Positions 36,893-44,432 of a stretch of 64,000 nucleotides of DNA are shown here, piece after piece. The position numbers and the translations under genes are program-made. How positions within the stretch are numbered: the first letter of the stretch is position 1; every line of letters begins with the position of its first letter. Under the pieces are notes generated by a model, which was given only the letters and a program-made list of their open reading frames with translations, did not search any database and was not told the origin of the DNA. The stretch is from Affinirhizobium lemnae (lineage in GTDB: Bacteria; Pseudomonadota; Alphaproteobacteria; Rhizobiales; Rhizobiaceae), in contig NZ_JALJQZ010000008.1 in assembly GCF_022968395.1 (NCBI RefSeq), positions 92,602 to 156,601 on the forward strand. The letters are read 5' to 3'.

Positions 36893-38524
36893 TCAAATCC
36901 CCTCGATCTGATAGGGGATCTGCTTGAAGGTGACGCCAATGGCCGATAGCCGATCATCCGGCACCGTGCAGCCTTCCGCATAGACAATGCGCGCGCCGGT
37001 AAAATCAGGCGATGGCAGCGGAAGGCTTTCCAGAATTGTGCCGGTCAGCACATTGCCCGCCTGTTCGCGGGCAAGGCCCACAGCTTCCGCCGAATGCAGG
37101 AGATAGACCGCCCGGTTCTGGAAGGTGCCGATCAGGGCCGAAGACCCATCGGCGCGCTTGGGGATTGGCGAGCCGGTTTCACAGAAGAACACATGGGCTG
37201 CAAGATCGGGAAAGGTGACGGCAGGCGAAACATTGCCATCCGCATCGAACAGCGGTTCGCCAAGGGTGCAGAAGCGGAAGCCGGAATTCTCGGGCGCAAA
37301 ACCTATTTGCATTTGCGAAGTATCAGTTTGACTTGACCCCGCGATCAGGCGTTTTGACGTCGCGGTGCGTATCACGGTCTCGTCGATCTCTGCCAAGATA
37401 AACTTACGATTACCATTATCCTCTCTATTGGCCTGGTAAACGCTCTGACCAGTTGTTCCACTTCCCGCGAATGAGTCCAGAACGATTGAGTCGGCATCCG
37501 TCGCGATCTGGAGTATTCTCTGGATCAGCCGACTTGGCTTAGGCGTGACGAATAAATCCTCGGATGCGCTAGCTCCTAGTAATTTACTAAGTTCTTGCTT
37601 GGAGTGCCGAGTGCTTCCAACATCTTTCCAATGCCAGTAAGTTTGGGGAACTACTCCGTCTTTTACTTCAGACAGAAACCTCTTGATGCCTGGCCTATTG
37701 GAGCCGCTGGTACCCCACCAAATTCTGTTGTCCCTGTCCAAGTCGTGAAATTTGCTCCTGCTAATGCGCCAAAAGCTGCCAGCTGGTGGCCCGGCTATGA
37801 TCTTGCCAGAAGGTGTCTCAATTGAGTAACGTCCTTCAGAGTAAAAATTTCGCGCAGCAAGATCGCTCAATAACCAAGGGCCACGGGGATCATTATCAGG
37901 GTTCTTGTAGCGGGCTACCATTTCAGCGGTTCGAGGTAACGGATTGGGTCGCCAAATGTCTGCATCTTTGGCGTATAAAGCGATGTATTCATGATCCTCG
38001 CTCAAATGGATCGCACTATTTTTCGGGCTATCCATTTTATGCCAAACTATTGTAGCAACGAAATTTTTACGACCAAATATCTCGTCGCAGAGTGATCTTA
38101 GTGAATGGAATTCATTGTCATCAATCGAAATCCAGATTGATCCATCTTCGCTCAAAAACTCCTTCAGCAACCGCAAGCGCGGGTACATCATGCACAACCA
38201 CTTGTCGTGACGGGACAGGTCTTCCGCTTCCTTGCCTACCACGCTGCCAAGCCAGGCGCGGATTTCCGGTGAGTTGACGTTGTCATTATAGACCCAGCTT
38301 TCATTGCCGGTGTTATAGGGCGGGTCGATATAGATGCACTTCACCTTGCCCGCGTAGTAGGGCAAGAGCGCTTTCAGCGCTTCCAGATTATCGCCTTGAA
38401 CCAAGAGATTGCCTGCATCCGGGTCACCATGGCTCTTGTCCTTGTCGCAATGGATCAGCCTATAGGGAACCTCCCGATGATGGTTCACCACGGCCTTTTT
38501 GCCGATCCAGTCGAGTGTGGGCAT
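36893..38524 (-). CDS. mod: Type III DNA methyltransferase subunit Mod
   Basis: The 543-residue beta-class amino-methyltransferase has D67-P-P-Y-N71 (catalytic) followed later by LDSFAGSGTT (SAM binding) near 350. The target-recognition region lies between them. Mod both protects host DNA and gives Res its specificity; the site cannot be read from sequence. The middle of the gene (about 37330-38100) is visibly more AT-rich than both ends, as if the recognition part was exchanged. It is the first gene of the mod-rhuM-res operon. Confidence 0.93.
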   Translation of the reverse strand: MPTLDWIGKKAVVNHHREVPYRLIHCDKDKSHGDPDAGNLLVQGDNLEALKALLPYYAGKVKCIYIDPPYNTGNESWVYNDNVNSPEIRAWLGSVVGKEAEDLSRHDKWLCMMYPRLRLLKEFLSEDGSIWISIDDNEFHSLRSLCDEIFGRKNFVATIVWHKMDSPKNSAIHLSEDHEYIALYAKDADIWRPNPLPRTAEMVARYKNPDNDPRGPWLLSDLAARNFYSEGRYSIETPSGKIIAGPPAGSFWRISRSKFHDLDRDNRIWWGTSGSNRPGIKRFLSEVKDGVVPQTYWHWKDVGSTRHSKQELSKLLGASASEDLFVTPKPSRLIQRILQIATDADSIVLDSFAGSGTTGQSVYQANREDNGNRKFILAEIDETVIRTATSKRLIAGSSQTDTSQMQIGFAPENSGFRFCTLGEPLFDADGNVSPAVTFPDLAAHVFFCETGSPIPKRADGSSALIGTFQNRAVYLLHSAEAVGLAREQAGNVLTGTILESLPLPSPDFTGARIVYAEGCTVPDDRLSAIGVTFKQIPYQIEGI

Positions 38525-38587
38525 GGGCAGTCCTGCAATCTATCATTGGTTCGCTGACATGCCTTGTACTCATCCGCTTTCACCCTG

Positions 38588-39695
38588 TCACGCCTTCTTG
38601 CGCTCCCGTTCCAAGATCGCGGCGATTGCGGACATTGCATCATCTGACATTGGCGTGTCTGCGCGCGGCTTCCACAGCGATATTAGAATTTCCGCCTGCC
38701 GATTGGTGGCCACCGTTCCATAGCTGGTAAAGGTTGTCAGCACCTGTTCATGGCCCAGGTTCTGGCTCCACGCTTTGAATTCTTCCGGTGTCCGGCAGCG
38801 CTGTTCACCAAGCAAAGCAACGGTATTGCGCAAGCTGTGGGGATTGGCATAGGCAAGCCCCGCTGCCTCGAAAGCAGTTTTGAAGATGCGGCGGATTGCG
38901 GATTGCGGAAGCGTTTTTCCAGTTATGCCGCGAAAGCCCTGAAGCACCGAAAAGGCCCGCATTGGTCAATTCAACCTTGGTTGCTGGAAACAGCGGATCA
39001 TCCGGCCCAAACAAAAGTGTGCATTTCAGGTGATGCACCCATTCGCGAACCATCGCTTCCACCTCTTCGCCTACCGGAAAGAAGAAGGTGCTGAATGTCT
39101 TGCGGCCCTTGGTTCTCACCTCCCTTGCATCCTGAAGCACGCTGCGTGCGGCAAGATCGATATGCTTCATTCGAAACGAAGCAACCGCATCGTCACGCGC
39201 GCCGGTCAGTAGTGTAAATGCAATGATTGCCCGGTCGCGCTTCTCGATATCGCTGCTATGCGGCATGCATGAAAGCACATGCTTGACCTGTTCGACCGTT
39301 GGCACCTTCTGTTCACGTCGCGCGGTTGCTATGCGGCTGTCATTGGCGCTTGGGTTGAAGTAATCGGCATCGGCATAGGAAATTCGAGACTTGTAACCCG
39401 ATTGTCCGGCCAGCCAGAAAACGAAAGCCTTCAGCGCCATCAAGTGTGAATGGATCGTTGCTTTCGAAAGCTCTTTCCCAGTCTTTATGTTGCGCTGTTT
39501 GATCAAGTGCGCCTTGAAGCCTTTGGCAAGCTCGATATGAAAGCTGGCAAAATCGCGATAGTTTGACCATTGCTCGAAAGCGGCGATCGATGCGGCAATC
39601 TGGTCAATACTGCTGGCGTCCATCCTTTTGGCTTCCTTCAGATAGTCAAAATAGCGACGCTTGATCCGCTCATTTTTCGGGTGGTGCTTTCTCAT
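38588..39695 (-). pseudogene. Tyrosine recombinase, frameshifted by a 7-bp duplication
   Basis: Two overlapping frames encode one recombinase of about 366 residues. The upstream frame has an N-terminal SAM-like core-binding domain and the first catalytic arginine (LLTGARDDAVASF), ending in GLSRHNWKNASAIR; the downstream frame continues with RIFKTAFEAAGLAYANPHSLRNT (HxxR) and GHEQVLTTFTSYG. The break coincides with a tandem 7-base repeat at 38893-38906; removing one copy restores a continuous frame. The gene is therefore probably inactive. Its start overlaps a short upstream gene by 4 bases. Confidence 0.85.
38893..38906. repeat. Tandem 7-base duplication causing the recombinase frameshift
   Basis: GGATTGC occurs twice in direct succession. 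The family pattern after NASAIR is met only if one copy is removed, so the second copy is a recent insertion. Confidence 0.85.
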
Positions 39696-39886
39696 GTCTT
39701 TGCATCCTTGCTGAAGTGATCATTGCAACGGGGATTGCTCATCTCGCTAATTCGGTGCTCTGGATACTTTTCCCAATAGTCTTTGTTCGCGAAAACACGT
39801 TGATCAGGAAAAAGCCGATCGATAACAAATCCGATAGGGTCGGTTTCCCATTGCGGCAACTGAACGTACATGCTGCAAGTCCTCAA
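39692..39886 (-). CDS. Short coupled gene upstream of the second recombinase, unknown function
   Basis: The 64-residue reading frame (59 residues from an internal ATG at 39871) is acidic and aromatic rich (QLPQWETDPIGFVIDRLF, KDYWEKYPEH). Its stop overlaps the recombinase start by 4 bases, which favours a real, coupled gene. No helix-turn-helix is obvious; an excisionase-like role would be speculation. Confidence 0.4.
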   Translation of the reverse strand: MRTCSMYVQLPQWETDPIGFVIDRLFPDQRVFANKDYWEKYPEHRISEMSNPRCNDHFSKDAKT

Positions 39887-39952
39887 TCTTGGCTTGCTGC
39901 ACTATCGACGAAGATTTGATCTCAAACGAGTCGTGGGATTGCAGGCCGGGCT

Positions 39953-41147
39953 TTATCCCAAGGTTTCCCGTAAACGATGCGTTTCTTGTGCCCACCAGTC
40001 GGCCATTTTCACCCGCTCTTCCCAATAGAGTGCCCGGTGATAGGCTCTGCGCACCTCGTCTGCCCCCACATGCGCCAATTCCGCTTCAATCGCATCCGCT
40101 GACCATTTGCCGCTTTCATTTAGCAGCGATGAGGCGCTTGCTCGAAACCCATGGGACGTTGCTTCATCTTGCGAGAAGCCCATGCGGCGAAGAGCGCTGT
40201 TCATCGTGTTTTCACTCATGGTGCGCTTCGGGGAAGTAACGGCAGGAAATAGCAGCTTTCCTTGGTCAGTGAGCATGCGCAGTTCTTCTAGGATCGCTAT
40301 GACGTGCGGGCTAAGCGGTTTGCGGTGCTCGCGGCGCATCTTCATGCGGGAGGCCGGTATCGTCCAAATTGCCTTTTCAAAATCTATCTCGCTCCATTCC
40401 GCTTGGCGAAGTTCTCCCGGCCTTGGATACAGGAGCGCCATCAATTGCAACGCAATGCGCGTTTCCGGCATGCCTTCATAGGCCCATATCGCGCGAAGCA
40501 GCCCGCCGAATGCCCTTTGGTTGGTAATCGCTGCGCGATGCGAGACAACCGGTGCCGTTAAAGCGCCCTTCAGGCCAAATGTCGGATCATTGTCGGTGCG
40601 CGCCGTCGATATGGCGTAACGGAAGATTTGGCCGATCGTAGATCGTACACGACGCGCCGTTTCGTAGTTTCCTTTGTCTTCAATCTTCCGTAGCGGGACA
40701 AGGATTTCGGCAGCGGTAATTTCAGAAATGGGTCTCGAGCCGATATCCGGCATTGCAAGACCCAGCAGCCACTCCTTCTTATTCCGGGTGGTTTCGGCTC
40801 TTCCCTCCTTCGCTATTTTTCTAAGGTACTCTTCCGCCACCACCTTAAAAGTTACGGCATTGCTGGTCTGTTTTGCGATCCGCTCCAGCTTTGCATGTTG
40901 CGCCGGATTTATGCCCTTAGCCAAAAGAGCTTTAACGCCATCCCGCTGACGTCGGGCGTCGGCAAGAGATACAGCCGGATATGCACCGAGTGCCAAGGTC
41001 TGCTGCTTTCCATCAAAGCGATAAGACAGACGCCACAGCTTGGAACCTTGCGCCGTCACCAGAACATGAAGACCGCCGCCATCGCTATGCTTTGTTGGTT
41101 TTCGGTGATGGTTTCAGCGCCTTCAGTGCCGTATCCGTCAGTGCCAT
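39953..41147 (-). pseudogene. int: P4-type integrase with a frameshift after about 20 residues
   Basis: The N-terminus MALTDTALKALKPSP starts at 41147 and is the typical opening of the DUF4102 arm-binding domain, but it stops at a TAG at 41085-41087. The rest (SDGGGLHVLVTAQGSKLWRLSYRFDGKQ and onward) lies in another frame down to 39953. Catalytic regions are present: LLYPRPGELRQAEWSEID, HGFRASASSLL and the final tyrosine in RRAYHRALYW. A deletion of about 8 bases between GCAT repeats would explain the shift. A GTG at 41059 could start a truncated protein lacking part of the arm-binding domain. Confidence 0.85.
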
Positions 41148-41231
41148 GTTGGTACCTAGCGAAACTTGTGTTGGTAAGTGGCCCGGCCTTGTTGGCATGA
41201 CAGGCCATGTACCAACGATGCTACCAACAAA
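41145..41231. repeat. Candidate integrase arm-type sites, right end
   Basis: Five copies of the ACCAAC/GCCAAC motif lie between the integrase start and tRNA-Leu: inverted at 41145-41153, 41167-41175 and 41188-41196, and direct at 41211-41219 and 41223-41231. The last two are 12 bases apart, as at the left end. Confidence 0.5.
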
Positions 41232-41271
41232 ACTTTCGGATGCAACGGGACGTCTCTGGACGTCGGGCAAC

Positions 41272-41361
41272 GAAAAAGCCCGGCGAACCGGGCTTTTTGA
41301 GTTGTTCTAGGATCACATCGGATCAACTAAAACCGGAATTTGGTGCCCAGAAGAGGACTCG
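41272..41361 (+). repeat. Right direct repeat (attR-like) overlapping tRNA-Leu
   Basis: This is the intact counterpart of the left repeat at 33002-33092. It contains a terminator and the last 20 or so bases of tRNA-Leu. The recombination point should lie in the shared tRNA 3' segment. Confidence 0.85.
41273..41298 (-). terminator. tRNA-Leu terminator
   Basis: AAAAAGCCCGG pairs with CCGGGCTTTTT around CGAA. It lies about 40 bases beyond the tRNA 3' end and is part of the island-borne repeat. Confidence 0.88.
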
Positions 41362-41427
41362 AACCTCCACACCCTTGCGAGTACCAGCACCTGAAGCTGG
41401 CGCGTCTACCAATTCCGCCATCTGGGC
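41341..41427 (-). tRNA. tRNA-Leu (anticodon CAG), island integration site
   Basis: The 87-base type II tRNA has the acceptor GCCCAGA paired with TCTGGGC, anticodon loop TTCAGGT giving CAG, a variable arm (ACTCGCAAGGGTGT), the T-arm GAGGTTCGAGTCCTC and encoded CCA. Its last part is supplied by the island's attachment sequence and remains intact. Confidence 0.97.
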
Positions 41428-41545
41428 GACGAGGAGCGATGTACTGGTCTGAGCCGCCACTGTCAACGGCGTTTTTGAACTTTCTGTGCCTGATGCGAAA
41501 TTAATTTGTGCGACGCACGGAGGCCGTCAAAAACGCCAGCAAAGG

Positions 41546-41863
41546 TCAACTGGCGGAGCCGCTATCCACATTGTTTTTATTCGTAGTTCGGTCAACGTGG
41601 CCGAGATCCCGTCCCGGTTCTATGTTGTTCCGAACACGCTGTTTAAGATCCTTCGGGCCTGGAAAACCGCCATCTTTGACGCGTTCCCAGATGAGGTCGT
41701 CATTGACCCGGATATCGAACACGCCGCCGGTTCCGGGGATCAGCGCCACCTCTGCGATGCTATCACTGAAAGTTTGGAGAAGTTCCTGCGCCATCCATGC
41801 AGATCTGAGCAACCAGTTGCATTGGGTGCAGTAGCGGATTGCGATTCGGGGTTTCTCATTCAT
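41546..41863 (-). CDS. SelT/SelW/SelH-family (Rdx) protein
   Basis: The 105-residue protein opens with RIAIRYCTQCNWLLRSAWMAQELLQTF, in which C12-T-Q-C15 is the CxxC redox motif of the SelW-like thioredoxin fold, and continues with VALIPGTGGVFDIRVND, the family's second strand region. A redox role is expected but substrates are unknown. The C-terminus (from about 80) is polar and probably disordered. Confidence 0.85.
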   Translation of the reverse strand: MNEKPRIAIRYCTQCNWLLRSAWMAQELLQTFSDSIAEVALIPGTGGVFDIRVNDDLIWERVKDGGFPGPKDLKQRVRNNIEPGRDLGHVDRTTNKNNVDSGSAS

Positions 41864-42021
41864 TGTCTCGGCACAACCTCCCTGATGATGGTGAATATCT
41901 TATGCATCATAGACATGTTCGGCCATAGGAGGGGAAATCGCTCATGCTCAAGAAGAAGCTTGAAGGTCTCTCGACCAGTTAATAGAATTCGTAGGTACTC
42001 ATAGACTGTGGAGGACGTAGC

Positions 42022-42210
42022 ATGGCAAAGTTCGAACTGTACAAGGACAAGGCTGGCGAATTCCGTTTTCGCTACAAGGCAACCAATGGTGAGACCATGT
42101 TTGCCTCGGAAGGCTATAAGGCCAAGGCTTCCGCGATGAAGGCGATCGAGTCGATCCAGAAGAATGCAGCCGAGGCTTCAATCGACGATACGACCGTCGC
42201 AACGGCCTGA
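42022..42210 (+). CDS. DUF1508 (YegP-like) small protein
   Basis: The 62-residue protein is a single DUF1508 unit: FELYKDKAGEFRFRYKATNGETMFASEGYKAKASAMKAIESIQKNA. The family folds as a small alpha/beta unit and has no known role. GGAGGA precedes the ATG. Confidence 0.88.
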   Translation: MAKFELYKDKAGEFRFRYKATNGETMFASEGYKAKASAMKAIESIQKNAAEASIDDTTVATA

Positions 42211-42318
42211 GACGGTCCTTCTCGGATTCGTCGGCTCTTCCCGTCGACTTGTGATTCTGGAATGGAACAAGTCGGTATCCCTTCTGTTTTGCTGTCTTGA
42301 AGCATACAGGAGGCACCC

Positions 42319-42975
42319 ATGACCAATCATACGAAAACCTGTTTCGCAGCCCTCGCGGTCGCGGTCGCGTTGCCACTGTCTGCGATGGCGCAAGCGCAGA
42401 CGACGGCGCCAATCACCCCTGAGCAAGGGCAGGCAACGAACCAGAACAATGCGCATGGCGGCATGGCTGATGCGCCCCGCAGCACTCACGCTACCACGGA
42501 AGGCCCTTTTATCACCGTACCGGGGTACGGTGCTTGGCGTGTCAGCGATCTTGAGGGAAAGTCGGTCTACACCACGGGTGGTGAAAGCATTGGCGAGATC
42601 AGCGATGTACTCGTCAGCCAGGATGGAAGCGTCAATGCAGTGATCGTCGGTGTCGGCGGTTTCCTCGGGATCAACCAGAAGGATGTAGCGGTCGATATGA
42701 GCGCATTACAGCTTGGCCCCGGCATGACGCAGGATCAGGCTAACAAGGCTGCTGACCAGACACCGGCCGTTTCTGGTGAAACAACTTCCTCCACCACCAC
42801 CCCCGCAGCCCCTGCGACTGGCAACAGCCAGATGGCGGCCGACGCGAACTCCAAGGCTACACCCGATACAGCCAAGATTGGCGCGGATGGTCTTCCACAG
42901 AGGATAGTCCTGAACGTCACGCGCGAGCAGCTTGAACAGGCGTCTGCCTTTCAGGGCATGACACCGGCGCGGTAA
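42319..42975 (+). CDS. Exported PRC-barrel domain protein
   Basis: The 218-residue protein has a signal peptide (about 1-26, ending AMAQA) and a PRC-barrel domain near 65-130 (WRVSDLEGKSVYTTGGESIGEISDVLVSQDGSVNAVIVGVGGFLGINQKDVAVDM). The C-terminal half is low-complexity A/T/P rich. A strong AGGAGG precedes the ATG. Periplasmic location is likely; the role is unknown. Confidence 0.85.
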   Translation: MTNHTKTCFAALAVAVALPLSAMAQAQTTAPITPEQGQATNQNNAHGGMADAPRSTHATTEGPFITVPGYGAWRVSDLEGKSVYTTGGESIGEISDVLVSQDGSVNAVIVGVGGFLGINQKDVAVDMSALQLGPGMTQDQANKAADQTPAVSGETTSSTTTPAAPATGNSQMAADANSKATPDTAKIGADGLPQRIVLNVTREQLEQASAFQGMTPAR

Positions 42976-43000
42976 TCAAACGATAATGGCTAGAAATTGT

Positions 43001-43030
43001 GACCCCGTGGCTTCGGCCATGGGGTCCTTT
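43001..43030 (+). terminator. Terminator with a TTCG tetraloop
   Basis: GACCCCGTGGC at 43001-43011 pairs with GCCATGGGGTC at 43016-43026 (one G-U) around a stable TTCG loop, followed by CTTTC. It sits between the PRC-barrel gene and the convergent ccdB gene. Confidence 0.85.
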
Positions 43031-43035
43031 CATGC

Positions 43036-43335
43036 TTAAAAGCCCTGAAACAGAAAATCGGTCGCCGCAGTAATATCGTCTGATCGATGAGACAAATCGA
43101 TGAGGCGCTCACCCAGATCCTTTAGCGGAACGGCAGCAATGAACTGGGTCATCAGGACGTAAACGTCTCCGCCAATCTCAAAGCGCGGGTTAAGCCTCGG
43201 TATCAGTCGAGCAACATCTGCATGGTGAACGAGCGGTGCCATAACGCGCGTGTTTAAACCGTCGAAGATATTCGCCTGAAGATCAAGCGCCAGAGCACCG
43301 TCAGTTCCAAACTGATGAACCAAGAACCGAGCCAT
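43036..43335 (-). CDS. ccdB: CcdB-family toxin
   Basis: The 99-residue protein has the CcdB layout: ARFLVHQFGTDGALALDLQANIFDGLNTRVMAPLVHH at the N-terminus and FEIGGDVYVLMTQFIAAVPLKDLGE in the middle. CcdB toxins poison DNA gyrase; the usual C-terminal tryptophan of F-plasmid CcdB is not present here (the end is FLFQGF), so the target mode may differ. Its ATG overlaps the ccdA stop by one base (TAATG). Confidence 0.88.
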   Translation of the reverse strand: MARFLVHQFGTDGALALDLQANIFDGLNTRVMAPLVHHADVARLIPRLNPRFEIGGDVYVLMTQFIAAVPLKDLGERLIDLSHRSDDITAATDFLFQGF

Positions 43336-43565
43336 TAAAACAGCCGATATTTGGCCAGCGGCAGTCCATGCCTTTCAAGGTAATCGTTCGATGCGGCAAT
43401 GGCCTCGGCATTTTCAATGCGCCAAAGCCGTTCCTTCTCAGCGCGAATTGCGCGCGCGATGCCGTCTTCGGTGGCGCGGGTGACATCAAGCTTAAGATCG
43501 TGCGCTTCTGCTAGAAGGCGACGATCGATCGGAATATCACCTTCTTTGCGCGCCGATTGCACCAT
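43335..43565 (-). CDS. ccdA: CcdA-family antitoxin
   Basis: The 76-residue protein has a short N-terminal part likely to bind operator DNA and the CcdA C-terminal pattern EKERLWRIENAEAIAASNDYLERHGLPLAKYRLF, which wraps the CcdB toxin. It lies directly upstream of ccdB with a one-base overlap. Autoregulation by the CcdA-CcdB complex is the family norm; I see no clear operator palindrome. Confidence 0.88.
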   Translation of the reverse strand: MVQSARKEGDIPIDRRLLAEAHDLKLDVTRATEDGIARAIRAEKERLWRIENAEAIAASNDYLERHGLPLAKYRLF

Positions 43566-43688
43566 AGGAAAACATCCCGTCCAGGTTCAGGAGAGGAGTA
43601 TGTCGTAGAAAAGCGGCGATGAAAAGCCCGGTATTCAGATAACTGATGAAAGGAAGCCGAGGGCAGATAACCACCCCCGGCAAAACTG

Positions 43689-43913
43689 TCATCCCTTTGG
43701 TGGATGGGGATCATTGCCATAAGAGTTGCGCTCGCGAATGCGACCGTTTTCTCGGTGGATCAGCATTTCCGACTGCTGGTTTTGCGCGATGCCACGGGCA
43801 ATGCCGATCGCTTCGCGCTGGGTTTCGACGACCTTAGTGGCCCGCTCGGAGCCTGCACCCTTGACCGCCCAGCCATTGGGATGCGGGACGACGTGTTGAT
43901 TGCGTTTGGTCAT
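43689..43913 (-). CDS. DUF2188 small protein
   Basis: The 74-residue protein matches DUF2188: NQHVVPHPNGWAVKGAGSERATKVVETQREAIGIARGIAQNQQSEMLIHRENGRIRERNSYGNDP. The fold resembles small double-psi-like domains; the role is unknown. I chose the ATG at 43913, two codons after a TTG. Confidence 0.85.
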   Translation of the reverse strand: MTKRNQHVVPHPNGWAVKGAGSERATKVVETQREAIGIARGIAQNQQSEMLIHRENGRIRERNSYGNDPHPPKG

Positions 43914-43976
43914 TTCCAAAATCCTTTTCTCGCTCGTGAGGAGGAAGGCCGCCGCTTTCGCAGCGACCTCGCTTCG

Positions 43977-44174
43977 TCATGCTGTGCGTTTCTGAAGAGC
44001 CGCGTCACGGCTGCCGATGAACTTCCGTTCCTTGAGAACTTCGTTCACACGGCCCGGATTGACATCGAAACTGGCCGCAATCCGGTTCTGAAACTCGCCG
44101 GTCCAATGGCGAAGCCAGATCTGGACGGCGTCATCGAAGGTGAGCGCGTAGCTCGGCATATTGTCGTTGGTCAT
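43977..44174 (-). CDS. Small helix-turn-helix-like protein
   Basis: The 65-residue protein contains FQNRIAASFDVNPGRVNEVLKERKF, which reads as a compact helix-turn-helix, after a short helical opening (TFDDAVQIWLRHW). A strong AAGGAGGT lies 5 bases before the second of two adjacent ATGs, which I took as start. Similar small proteins are common in rhizobia; function unknown. Confidence 0.6.
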   Translation of the reverse strand: MTNDNMPSYALTFDDAVQIWLRHWTGEFQNRIAASFDVNPGRVNEVLKERKFIGSRDAALQKRTA

Positions 44175-44432
44175 CATGACCTCCTTTTACGACATAATGC
44201 CCTCTTGAAACGGAGACTGGGAAATGCGATTCTGAATAAGCAAACGGTTCAGATATCGGCACTCCCAGTTACTCCGTCCAACGGATTTGGGCTTGTCCGC
44301 TGACACCACGGGTCACATCTCAGGTCGGGGTACCAGCCTTCCTGTTTTGTGGCCCTTTTTGTTACAGCCAACCGCGACGGTGCTCAGGGGTGCGATTGGC
44401 TATTGGTATTATGTTTTTCATCCTGATTTCCC

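Larger units (their letters stand above)
33073..41361. mobile_element. Genomic island in tRNA-Leu(CAG) carrying a mod-rhuM-res operon
   Basis: The island of about 8.3 kb lies between the tRNA-Leu 3' end and a degraded copy of it. It holds, from the tRNA inward, a frameshifted P4-type integrase, a second frameshifted tyrosine recombinase with a short coupled gene, and the type III restriction-modification operon. All genes are on the minus strand. Repeated CCAAC motifs lie near both ends. Integration at the tRNA 3' end next to the integrase is the classic arrangement for such islands. Confidence 0.85.

Noticed and set aside
39804..40025. Minus-strand frame of 73 codons between the two recombinases
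   Set aside because: It overlaps the better-supported 64-codon coupled frame and the integrase 3' end and shows no ribosome site or family pattern.
33001..41361. CRISPR array or prophage as explanation of the island
   Set aside because: No regularly spaced repeats and no phage structural genes; cargo is restriction-modification plus recombinases.
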